DNA from: Arcicella sp040387735
Lineage (GTDB): Bacteria > Bacteroidota > Bacteroidia > Cytophagales > Spirosomataceae
Direction: 5' to 3'
Length of the DNA stretch: 64,000 nt
NCBI GenBank assembly: GCA_040387735.1
Contig: JAZKDE010000019.1
Span: forward strand, 31,993-95,992
Below the pieces are notes generated by a model. That model saw only the letters and a program-made list of their open reading frames with translations. It searched no databases and had not been told where the DNA came from. How positions within the stretch are numbered: position 1 is the stretch's first letter; the number at the start of each line of letters is the position of its first letter. The position numbers were made by a program, and so were the translations under genes. Positions 9,195 through 16,043 of the stretch are shown one piece after another.

Positions 9195-11012
9195 ATGAAA
9201 AACACTATCGACGCAACATTGAAGATAAACGGAATGGGTGCAATTGTTCATGAAGAAGGAGTTTTCTTCAGAGTTTGGGCACCCAATGCAAAATCCGTTA
9301 GTGTGGAAGGCACTTTTAATGATTGGAATGATACCACAAATGTATTAAATCACGAAGGAAATGGCTATTGGGGCGGTAATGTGGAGAACGCAAAAGCGGG
9401 CGATGAGTACAAATTTTCGTTGGATACTCCTTCGGGAAAATTACAAAGAAATGACCCATACGCCAAGAAATTAACGAATTCGGTTGGTAATTCAATTATT
9501 TATAACCCTAACTTATTTGATTGGCAAGATGATAATTTTCAAATGCCCAGTTGGAATAAATTAGTTATTTATGAATTGCACACAGGAACTTTTAACGTAA
9601 AAGAAAAAGATAAACCTGGTGATTTATACGGTATCATTGAAAAGTTAGATTATCTCAAAAATTTAGGTATCAATGCCATTGAAATAATGCCTCCGTTTGA
9701 ATTTCCTGGGGCGTATTCGTGGGGCTATAATCCTTCTTATCCATTCGCCATTGAATCTGAATACGGCGGACCAGAAGCATTCAAAACTTTAGTAAAAGCG
9801 GCTCATGAGAAAGGAATTGCTATTATTTTGGATGTCGTTTATAATCACTTCGGCCCTACTGACATGGACATTTGGCAGTTTGACGGTTGGAATGAGAATA
9901 ATTTGGGTGGAATTTATTTCTACAATGACTGGCGGGCAACAACTCCTTGGGGTGATACTCGTCCTGATTATGGCAGACCAGAAGTTCGCCAATATATTCG
10001 GGATAACGCCATGATGTGGTTGGAAGAATTTAGAGTTGATGGGTTACGCATGGATATGATTCCTTACATCCGAAACGTAAAAGCTGATGAAGACCCGAAC
10101 ACAACTTTACAAGAAGGCTTGAGTCTTTTACGTTGGATAAATGCTGAAATTGCCGAAAAATTTCCTTGGAAATTAACCATCGCCGAAGACTTACACGGGC
10201 TGAATTCTATCACGGATAATTTAGGGGCAGAAAGTGGTTTAGGTTTTGGTAGTCAGTGGGATGCAGATTTTGTCCACCCAGTTAGAGAAGCCTTAATTAC
10301 GCAGGAAGACGGCAATCGTAACATGGAAAGCGTGTGTTTAGCGATATTGAATAAATACAGTGGTGATGCTTTTAAAAGAGTAGTTTATACCGAATCGCAC
10401 GATGAAGTGTCTAATGGAAAATCCCGTGTTGCCGAAGAAATTGCGAGTGGTGATGTCAATAATTGGTATTCTAAAAAACGAGCATCATTAGGTGTAGCTT
10501 TGGTAATGACCGCTGCGGGAATTCCAATGTTATTTCAAGGACAACCTTTATTGGAAGATAAATGGTTTTCGGATACTGATCCAATCGACTGGAAACGCTC
10601 GAAAAAATTCAATGGATTCGAAAACCTCCACCGTGATTTAATCCAGTTAAGACTCAACTATCAAAATAATACCGAAGGACTAACGGGACAACATACCGAG
10701 ATGATACGAGTGGATGAAGATAGAAAAATCATTGCATTTCATCGTTGGCAAAAAGGTGGCAAAGGCGATAGTACAGTTGTTGTGCTTAATTTTTCCAATA
10801 ATTCTTACGACGATTACGTAATTGGAATGCCACAAGAAGGACAGTGGAAAATCCGTTTTAATAGCGATTGGGAAGGCTACGACAAAGAATTTGACAATTT
10901 TACGTCAACTGATACCGCTGCAACACAAGGCGGATACGATGGTTTATCCTACAATTCAAGTATTTCAATTGCGGCATATACAGCCTTGATTTTTTCACAA
11001 GATAGGGAATAA
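9195..11012 (+). CDS. GH13 alpha-glucan branching enzyme-like protein
   Basis: 605 residues. The N-terminal CBM48 domain (about 15-100) has FFRVWAPNAKSVSV and GTFNDW. The (beta/alpha)8 catalytic part has DVVYNH (213-218), the nucleophile Asp in GLRMD (about 287), the acid Glu in IAEDLHG (about 331) and ESHDE (about 400-404). A C-terminal all-beta domain follows. This order fits GlgB-like or trehalohydrolase-like enzymes acting on alpha-1,4-glucan; EDLHG differs from the usual GlgB EDVS, so the exact reaction is open. The frame runs upstream to 9147, but that start lies inside a palindrome, so ATG 9195 is chosen. Confidence 0.85.
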   Translation: MKNTIDATLKINGMGAIVHEEGVFFRVWAPNAKSVSVEGTFNDWNDTTNVLNHEGNGYWGGNVENAKAGDEYKFSLDTPSGKLQRNDPYAKKLTNSVGNSIIYNPNLFDWQDDNFQMPSWNKLVIYELHTGTFNVKEKDKPGDLYGIIEKLDYLKNLGINAIEIMPPFEFPGAYSWGYNPSYPFAIESEYGGPEAFKTLVKAAHEKGIAIILDVVYNHFGPTDMDIWQFDGWNENNLGGIYFYNDWRATTPWGDTRPDYGRPEVRQYIRDNAMMWLEEFRVDGLRMDMIPYIRNVKADEDPNTTLQEGLSLLRWINAEIAEKFPWKLTIAEDLHGLNSITDNLGAESGLGFGSQWDADFVHPVREALITQEDGNRNMESVCLAILNKYSGDAFKRVVYTESHDEVSNGKSRVAEEIASGDVNNWYSKKRASLGVALVMTAAGIPMLFQGQPLLEDKWFSDTDPIDWKRSKKFNGFENLHRDLIQLRLNYQNNTEGLTGQHTEMIRVDEDRKIIAFHRWQKGGKGDSTVVVLNFSNNSYDDYVIGMPQEGQWKIRFNSDWEGYDKEFDNFTSTDTAATQGGYDGLSYNSSISIAAYTALIFSQDRE

Positions 11013-11036
11013 GCGGTGGGTTGAGGGTATATAAAC

Positions 11037-11067
11037 AAAAAGGGAATGCTACGGCATTCCTTTTTTT
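11037..11067 (+). terminator. Rho-independent terminator of the GH13 gene
   Basis: GGAATGC / GCATTCC stem (11043-11049 and 11054-11060) with a TACG tetraloop and seven T. The A-run on the left could make it work on both strands. Confidence 0.9.
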
Positions 11068-11084
11068 ATGCCAAAATCATACAA

Positions 11085-11117
11085 ATAAAAACGCCTTGAG
11101 TTAAGTCTCAAGGCGTT
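11085..11117 (-). terminator. Terminator of the leftward DUF2383 gene
   Basis: An 11-bp perfect stem AACGCCTTGAG / CTCAAGGCGTT with a 6-base loop. Read leftward it ends in a T-run. It lies 66 bases beyond the stop at 11183. Confidence 0.85.
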
Positions 11118-11182
11118 GAAATACATAAAGTTACATTGGCTTTAATCTGGAAGGATTTGTCCATTTATCTAATCAGCAAATG

Positions 11183-11677
11183 CTATTGATGTTCTAAAAC
11201 CGATTGCTCAGCTTTGGCATTATGCACCGATATTTTAAGCGACTGAATTATTTTCAAAGATTCCGAAATTGCAGAACTTTGAGCCATTAACAATTTCATT
11301 AATTCTGGCGAAGCATTGACTTTATCCAAAGCCAAAGTCGTTTCATAAACTTCCAGAGCAGCATGGTCACCGTATTCACATGAACTCAGAATTGTTTCAC
11401 GGTTATTTGCCGTTACTGAAGCCTTAAAATCTAACCATGCTTGATGAATTTTTCCCATAAAACTACTTTCGGTTGCAGGCTCACCTTCGTACTTTACCAC
11501 GTACTCAGATAACGCCTCCGCAAAGCCTTCACTTTCATGAATCATTCCGTCAAAAATACCCTTCAATTCTCCCCCATCAATGTCTTCGGCGGCTTTTTTA
11601 TAACCATCAATTCGACTATGGTTAATCTCAATCAGCTCATTCAGAGCCGTTAAGAGAATATCATATTGTGTTATCAT
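11183..11677 (-). CDS. PA2169/DUF2383 four-helix-bundle protein
   Basis: 164 residues, all helical, ferritin-like in pattern: LTALNELIEINHSRIDGYKKAAE, then DGMIHESEGFAEALSEYV, FMGKIHQAWLDFKA and SCEYGDHAALEVYETTL. This is the PA2169/DUF2383 family, found widely near stress genes in Bacteroidota and Proteobacteria. A start ten codons earlier (11707) is in frame but would lie in the loop of the 11690-11717 hairpin, so ATG 11677 is preferred. It is last in a leftward run of small stress/envelope genes. Confidence 0.85.
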   Translation of the reverse strand: MITQYDILLTALNELIEINHSRIDGYKKAAEDIDGGELKGIFDGMIHESEGFAEALSEYVVKYEGEPATESSFMGKIHQAWLDFKASVTANNRETILSSCEYGDHAALEVYETTLALDKVNASPELMKLLMAQSSAISESLKIIQSLKISVHNAKAEQSVLEHQ

Positions 11678-11689
11678 AGTAAAAGGCAA

Positions 11690-11717
11690 GCGTCTGTCAT
11701 TAACCAATAACAGACGC
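11690..11717 (-). terminator. Hairpin between coiled-coil gene and DUF2383 gene
   Basis: GCGTCTGT / ACAGACGC, 8 bp with a 12-base loop. It sits just before the ATG at 11677, so it may act as an attenuator rather than a full stop. Confidence 0.5.
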
Positions 11718-11752
11718 CATAATTATAAGTTTTTGCTTTTCAAATAAATTAT

Positions 11753-12070
11753 TTAAGCAAGAGCATTTTTAACTTTAGCTTTCAATTCATCGTATTTATC
11801 CGATAATTTTTCTCCAATTTCCTCCGCTTTATCTTTCACCTCTTCGTAAGTTTCCGAAGCTCTTTCTTTCAAATCTTCAAATTTATCCGTCGCCTCAGCT
11901 TTAATAACTTCAGCTTTTTCACTTGCTTTTTCTGCCAGGTTGACGGCTCCTAATTTTACATCATCAATTTTTTCGGTTGCTTCAGCTTTCAGTACCTCCG
12001 CTTTTTTGTCTAATGTTTCAGCTTTGTGTTGAGCGGCTTCTTTTTCGAGTTTTTCTTTTGTAGTTTCCAT
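11753..12070 (-). CDS. Coiled-coil, LEA/apolipoprotein-like protein
   Basis: 105 residues made almost entirely of Lys, Glu, Ala and Asp in heptad-like order, with near-repeats KAEVLKAEATEKIDDVK and KAEVIKAEATDKFEDLK. There is no signal peptide or membrane helix. Such amphipathic helical proteins resemble LEA or YtxH tails and are often stress-induced; that is inference. It lies 24 bases after the small membrane protein gene on the same strand. Confidence 0.75.
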   Translation of the reverse strand: METTKEKLEKEAAQHKAETLDKKAEVLKAEATEKIDDVKLGAVNLAEKASEKAEVIKAEATDKFEDLKERASETYEEVKDKAEEIGEKLSDKYDELKAKVKNALA

Positions 12071-12094
12071 TTGCTAAGAATATTAAATTATTGA

Positions 12095-12319
12095 TTATTG
12101 TTTTAATGTATCTGATTTCGTTACAACGAGTGTATCCTTTTTAGTTACTGGGCCAAAATTATGTTTACCATCAACGCTTTTGGTTGACCAGAATCCGCCA
12201 GCCACAGCAATGACCATTAAAATAACTACGATACCCACAATAAGTAAAAACATATTACCAGGTTTCGTTTTTTTATCGTCTTCAATTTCAGACCGCATTT
12301 CTTCATCTACTGGTTCCAT
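12095..12319 (-). CDS. Small single-pass membrane protein
   Basis: 74 residues. An acidic N-terminus (EPVDEEMRSEIEDDKK) precedes one long hydrophobic helix (about 23-44, MFLLIVGIVVILMVIAVAGG), then a polar tail ending KKDTLVVTKSDTLKQ. I do not recognise the family. It is the first gene after the hairpin-rich spacer and is followed at 24 bases by the coiled-coil gene. Confidence 0.65.
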   Translation of the reverse strand: MEPVDEEMRSEIEDDKKTKPGNMFLLIVGIVVILMVIAVAGGFWSTKSVDGKHNFGPVTKKDTLVVTKSDTLKQ

Positions 12320-12422
12320 ATCATTAAGGTTTATAAGTACTTGATACTTATAGTATTAAAAAACTTATTCCAGTAATTTAGCCGATTATTTGAGTATTTC
12401 TTTGAGCAAATTACACCCCACA

Positions 12423-12554
12423 ATGAGGAATATTGTAGCTTTTCGGGATTGCACCAAGAAGGTTTGGGAAGCGAAATATGAAGGAATTATTATCTTCAAA
12501 CAGATAAGAAAACAGTTCTACTCAGAATTAGAAAACAAAAAAGGAATAGCTTAA
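12423..12554 (+). CDS. Possible 43-residue peptide or gene remnant
   Basis: ATG at 12423, TAA ending at 12554. The product starts MRNIVAFRDCTKKVWEAKYE and ends QFYSELENKKGIA. The frame is open upstream to about 12360 without another ATG. The composition is protein-like, but the last codons form one arm of the hairpin at 12543, and there is no family I recognise. It may be the tail of a decayed gene. Confidence 0.25.
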   Translation: MRNIVAFRDCTKKVWEAKYEGIIIFKQIRKQFYSELENKKGIA

Positions 12555-12566
12555 CAAAGCTATTCC
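12543..12566 (-). terminator. Hairpin in the 12.3-12.9 kb spacer
   Basis: GGAATAGCTT / AAGCTATTCC, 10 bp with an ACAA-type tetraloop. Read leftward it is followed by TTTTTT. Confidence 0.6.
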
Positions 12567-12679
12567 TTTAACCAAAACCCCTAACTGCTTAAATTAGTAT
12601 TTTTATATCTTAAAATTGTGAATGTAAACGTAAATCAACGATAGTACATCGAAGAATCTGATACCGATATTTGTACAAA

Positions 12680-12709
12680 AAACAGGGAAATCATCAAATT
12701 TCCCTGTTT
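12680..12709. terminator. Hairpin in the 12.3-12.9 kb spacer
   Basis: AAACAGGGAAAT / ATTTCCCTGTTT, 12 bp perfect with a 6-base loop. The T-runs on either side are short, so its direction is unclear. Confidence 0.5.
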
Positions 12710-12758
12710 AACAAATTTACTAACCACTTATTTAATTCATTATGGTAGAAAGTCAAAA

Positions 12759-12787
12759 AAATATAGGAGCAAAACTGCTCCCTATTT
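12759..12787 (-). terminator. Terminator of the leftward lipoprotein gene
   Basis: GGAGCA / TGCTCC with AAAC loop and flanking ATA / TAT pairs. Read leftward it ends in seven T. It is the first hairpin beyond the stop at 12869. Confidence 0.7.
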
Positions 12788-12868
12788 TCCACAATCTAAC
12801 CACTATGAAGTAAACTTTACTATTACTAATTGATGTGTTTATAATGAAGTGTTAATCCAAAAAATATC

Positions 12869-13324
12869 TTACTTTATGTCTTCTTGAATATTGTCAATTT
12901 TCTTATTCAAATCTGCCTTAAACGCTTTCCAATCACGCTTTGTGTCAGATTTAAGGTCATTCAAAGAATTATCTAATTCGTCAATTTTGTGCTGAGCTTT
13001 TACTTTACGTTCTTTCCAACGAGCTTTTTCGGCGGTTGATGCTTTTTTCATTTTAGCATCCATTTCATCAATGTCAGCTTTCAATGATTTGCGTTTTTCA
13101 TCAATTTTCAGAACCATCTCCATGCGTTCTTCTTTGATGTCGGCAGCAGTTTCATTTACCCCCTTCTTTACATCAGAAGCCACATTATCAGCTTCCTCAA
13201 CAACCTTATCTTGTGCGTCTTGTGTTTTCTCAGCAACTTCCTTTTTATCGCTACGTGAGCATGAAGTAATGGTAAACGTGCTTAAAGCGACAAAACTTAC
13301 AAATACTATTATTTTCTTTTTCAT
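12869..13324 (-). CDS. Coiled-coil lipoprotein, copy A
   Basis: 151 residues. Signal peptide with lipobox ending FTITSC, then a charged helical body (DAQDKVVEEADNVASDVKKG, ERKVKAQHKIDELDNSLNDL, DWKAFKADLNKKIDNIQED). It resembles the lipoprotein at 42458-42895 in length, leader, coiled-coil body and C-terminal W-x-x-F-K pattern. It follows a beta-barrel gene on the same strand, and the same two families are also neighbours at 42.4-43.6 kb. ATG 13324 is chosen over a start seven codons upstream because it gives a normal lipoprotein leader. Confidence 0.8.
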   Translation of the reverse strand: MKKKIIVFVSFVALSTFTITSCSRSDKKEVAEKTQDAQDKVVEEADNVASDVKKGVNETAADIKEERMEMVLKIDEKRKSLKADIDEMDAKMKKASTAEKARWKERKVKAQHKIDELDNSLNDLKSDTKRDWKAFKADLNKKIDNIQEDIK

Positions 13325-13391
13325 GATATTTAATTGTTGTAACAAGTAATTTTAAAAAAATATGCCAATATTATTTTAGGCCAAATAATTT

Positions 13392-13451
13392 AAATATGGG
13401 GAAAAAATCCCCCATATTTGATGAAAATTGGGGAAAAATTTCTCCAATTTT
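13392..13451 (-). promoter_or_regulatory. Twin hairpins between beta-barrel and lipoprotein genes
   Basis: Two adjacent stems: AAATATGGGG / CCCCATATTT (13392-13401 and 13410-13419) and AAAATTGGGGA / TCTCCAATTTT (13424-13434 and 13441-13451). Both have a G-rich inner stem and an A-rich loop. They lie between two co-oriented genes and could attenuate or stabilise the mRNA. Confidence 0.5.
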
Positions 13452-13467
13452 GTGGAATCTAATTTCC

Positions 13468-14124
13468 CTAAAACTGGAATCCCAGCGTTGCTTGAATTGA
13501 ATTTCCTTTTGCTGCGAATTTAGAAGCAGTACTGGCATCAGAAAATTTCACATTCACCACATCATTAACGTTGCCTTCGTAACGTAAATCAAAATTAAGT
13601 TTCCCAATATCCAGACCCAAACCAGCTTGGTATCCCAAAATAACACTGTTGAATATATCGCTAGCTTCTTTGCCTTCGTACTCTTTAATACTATCCCCCA
13701 ACTTACCATTATCCGATAATTTAAAAGTGGCAATTGGTCCTGCATTTATCCTAAAAGTATTCCCCAATTTGACACCAACAAGCAGAGGAAAATCAATATT
13801 TGTGAGTCTTAAGTCAATCGTTTTTCCATTAGCTTTACCGTCTTCAAAAACATCAAATTTGCCCCCTTTCTGCGAAAGTAAAATTTCAGGTTGGATAAAT
13901 ATCGTCTTTCCAAATCTCAAAAATACACCGCCCACAAAACCATAAGCTCGAGAATCGTTAGCACTAAAAGTGAAATTTTTCCCACCCGAAGAAAGGGATA
14001 AATCATTCCCACTTACCTGCGATAAATTAGCTCCTATTCTTAATCCTGCCGTAAAGGATTTTTCTTGTGCAAAGGTTGACAAACTCCATAAGGCAACAAT
14101 TGCTGTAAATAATATCTTTTTCAT
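13468..14124 (-). CDS. Outer membrane beta-barrel (porin-family) protein, copy A
   Basis: 218 residues. Sec signal MKKILFTAIVALWSLSTFAQ, then an eight-strand-type barrel with FTAGLRIGANLSQ, GFVGGVFLRFG, FIQPEILLSQKGG, IDFPLLVGVKLG, LGYQAGLGLDIG and a C-terminal phenylalanine (ATLGFQF). This is the small PorT-like/OMP_b-brl_2 group common in Bacteroidota. The in-frame TTG two codons upstream is rejected in favour of ATG 14124. A paralogue with the same IQPEVLFSQKG block lies at 42941-43570. Confidence 0.85.
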   Translation of the reverse strand: MKKILFTAIVALWSLSTFAQEKSFTAGLRIGANLSQVSGNDLSLSSGGKNFTFSANDSRAYGFVGGVFLRFGKTIFIQPEILLSQKGGKFDVFEDGKANGKTIDLRLTNIDFPLLVGVKLGNTFRINAGPIATFKLSDNGKLGDSIKEYEGKEASDIFNSVILGYQAGLGLDIGKLNFDLRYEGNVNDVVNVKFSDASTASKFAAKGNSIQATLGFQF

Positions 14125-14268
14125 TTTCAAAGTTTATGATGATTAATAAAACGTGATTCTGTAACAATGAATAAAATAGCCGTTCCACCACTTAATTTGC
14201 TCTATTTAAGTTTTTTGGGTAATAAATACCTCATAAATTGTGGATTTTTGTTGAATTTAAGGGGAATA

Positions 14269-14290
14269 TTTTTCCAATAAACTGGAAAAA
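14269..14290. repeat. Hairpin upstream of the beta-barrel gene
   Basis: TTTTTCCA / TGGAAAAA with a 6-base loop, in the 270-base spacer before the porin-family gene. No gene is seen in this spacer. Confidence 0.4.
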
Positions 14291-14316
14291 ACAACAATAA
14301 AAGTCTCATTTATACC

Positions 14317-14349
14317 AAAAAAAGGGTTGCTTCGCCAAGCAGCCCTTTT
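14317..14349 (-). terminator. Terminator of the 60-residue membrane protein gene
   Basis: AAAAGGGTTGCT pairs with AGCAGCCCTTTT (12 bp, one G-T) around TCGCCA. Read leftward it ends in eight T. Confidence 0.85.
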
Positions 14350-14398
14350 CAGAATAAGTTTTTCGTAAATAGATTTTAAGAAATTAATTTAGTTTGAA

Positions 14399-14581
14399 TC
14401 AGTATCTAATTTTAGACGATTTACCTTTAACAGTTCTCATAAAAGAATCAAAATCTTTCCCTGAAGTTGGATGCGATGAAAAAGTTTCTTTACCAAACAT
14501 AGGGAAAAATGTTTTCCCTAAAAGCAACATACCGAAAACTACTACGATGGTTGTCGATATTAAAAAAATAATTTGTTCCAT
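14399..14581 (-). CDS. Small membrane protein
   Basis: 60 residues: a hydrophobic helix IIFLISTTIVVVFGMLLLG followed by a polar tail (HPTSGKDFDSFMRTVKGKSSK). A frame on the opposite strand covers nearly the same bases but its product is not protein-like. The leftward reading is favoured by its hydrophobic start, by co-orientation with its neighbours and by the terminator beyond its stop. Function unknown. Confidence 0.55.
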   Translation of the reverse strand: MEQIIFLISTTIVVVFGMLLLGKTFFPMFGKETFSSHPTSGKDFDSFMRTVKGKSSKIRY

Positions 14582-14625
14582 AATTTCAAAAAGTTTAGGG
14601 TTTTATAAATCTCTATAAATCAAAC

Positions 14626-14775
14626 TCAGATTCCTCTGCGAATGAAAGAGAGAAGAACCGATACAATAGCAAGTACTAAAAGTATGTGAATAATACCACC
14701 AGCACTGTAGGCAAAAACGCCCAGTAACCAACCAATAATTAAGATTACTGCAACAAGATATAATAGATTTCTCAT
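14626..14775 (-). CDS. Lmo0937-family small membrane protein, copy A
   Basis: 49 residues, ATG at 14775 and TGA at 14626-14628. The sequence MRNLLYLVAVILIIGWLLGV continues with FAYSAGGIIHILLVLAIVSV and ends RRGI: two membrane helices around the AGGIIHILL turn typical of the Lmo0937 family. Function unknown. A paralogue with GGIIHILL lies at 43752-43907, again next to a beta-barrel gene. It is probably cotranscribed with the 60-residue membrane protein 44 bases away. Confidence 0.8.
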   Translation of the reverse strand: MRNLLYLVAVILIIGWLLGVFAYSAGGIIHILLVLAIVSVLLSFIRRGI

Positions 14776-15045
14776 GGCTTTGATTTATTAAAATAGTTTT
14801 GAATGATTTTCAAAATAAATATTAAAAATGCTGTACCATACTGAAATACAGGCATCTATGGGAAAACATGGGGAATAAAAAACTTTAAAACGTAGAAGTG
14901 TAGAATTATAACCCCAACTTCGTAAAATAGCGATTGGAATAGTACTGGCACTGGAATATTAGCATGGTTCTCAACTGCCAAACTTGTGCATTTTTTGGCT
15001 AAAATAACCATTTATAAAATCAAATATTCCCTAAAATCAACCAAG

Positions 15046-15996
15046 ATGAAGCCCCTCATTAAAGAAAAATTACACGAGTATTCAACGTTTGCGAAAGAAG
15101 TTTTCAGTGAGTTTTCTGGCGATAATGCCATGAAACTGAGTGCATCGTTATCCTATTACACTATTTTTTCATTAGCTCCCATGCTCATCGTTATTATTTC
15201 GGTGGCGGGTATTTTCTTTGGAAAAGATGCCATTCAAGGGGAAATTTATGGACAAATTAAATGGCTTGTCGGAGCTGAAGCGGCCAAACAGGTGCAAGAA
15301 TTAATTAAAAATGCCGAGCTTTCTCAAAAATCTGGAGCCGCAGCGATAATTGGAACCGCCACTCTTTTGATTGGTGCAACGGGCGTATTTGCGGAGATTC
15401 AAGATTCTATTAATTTTATATGGTCATTAAAAGCAAAACCTAAAAATAGCTATATCAAGTATTTAACGAATCGGTTTTTGTCATTTTCGCTCATTATTAC
15501 GCTTGGTTTTTTACTGATGGTTTCACTTTTAGCCAATGCATTTTTAGATATTTTCAGTACAAAACTCAGTACATATTTCGCCGATGCGACCATTTATTTA
15601 TTCAGCGTCATCAATTTCATGGTCGTTTTTGCGGTAATCAGTGCCTTATTTGCTGTAATTTTCAAGGTTTTACCCGATGGAAAAATCAGATGGAAAGACA
15701 CTTTTATCGGTTCATCGGTAACGGCCATATTATTTATGTTGGGCAAATCACTGATTGGATTTTACTTGGGACAATCCAATATTGGTGGAACTTTTGGAGC
15801 AGCGGGTTCAGTAATAATTATTTTATTATGGGTGTATTATTCATCGACAATATTATTTTTAGGAGCAGAGTTCACAAAAGTTTACACGAAAAAATACGGA
15901 AAACCAATTGAACCCAACCTACAAGCGGTATTCATTTTGAAACAAGAAGTCGAAATTAATCATAAGAAATTTAAAGAATTGGAGAATAATGATTGA
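15046..15996 (+). CDS. YihY/UPF0761 family membrane protein
   Basis: 316 residues with about six membrane helices. The family signatures are NAMKLSASLSYYTIFSLAPM near residue 25, GATGVFAEIQDSIN near 115 and GAAGSVIIILLWVYYSS near 255, followed by the usual FLGAEFTKVY. This is the YihY/BrkB (formerly RNase BN) family, inner membrane, function unsettled. The frame extends 20 codons upstream to 14986, but ATG 15046 gives the usual family N-terminus. It converges with the haloperoxidase locus. Confidence 0.9.
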   Translation: MKPLIKEKLHEYSTFAKEVFSEFSGDNAMKLSASLSYYTIFSLAPMLIVIISVAGIFFGKDAIQGEIYGQIKWLVGAEAAKQVQELIKNAELSQKSGAAAIIGTATLLIGATGVFAEIQDSINFIWSLKAKPKNSYIKYLTNRFLSFSLIITLGFLLMVSLLANAFLDIFSTKLSTYFADATIYLFSVINFMVVFAVISALFAVIFKVLPDGKIRWKDTFIGSSVTAILFMLGKSLIGFYLGQSNIGGTFGAAGSVIIILLWVYYSSTILFLGAEFTKVYTKKYGKPIEPNLQAVFILKQEVEINHKKFKELENND

Positions 15997-16034
15997 ATTG
16001 GTTAGTTAGTGGATATTACACGACGAACCAATTC
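15995..16034. terminator. Hairpin between convergent genes
   Basis: GAATTGGTT / AACCAATTC with a 22-base loop overlaps the YihY stop codon. It could serve both converging genes; neither side has a strong T-run. Confidence 0.4.
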
Positions 16035-16043
16035 ATGTAAATG

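Larger units (their letters stand above)
12320..12868. other. 549-base spacer with three hairpins
   Basis: No convincing gene. It holds three strong inverted repeats (12543-12566, 12680-12709, 12759-12787), listed separately, and a 43-codon frame at 12423-12554 of doubtful reality. Confidence 0.5.

Noticed and set aside
14394..14618. A 74-codon rightward frame over the small membrane protein
   Set aside because: The leftward frame on the same bases has a membrane helix and a terminator after it; the rightward product is not protein-like.
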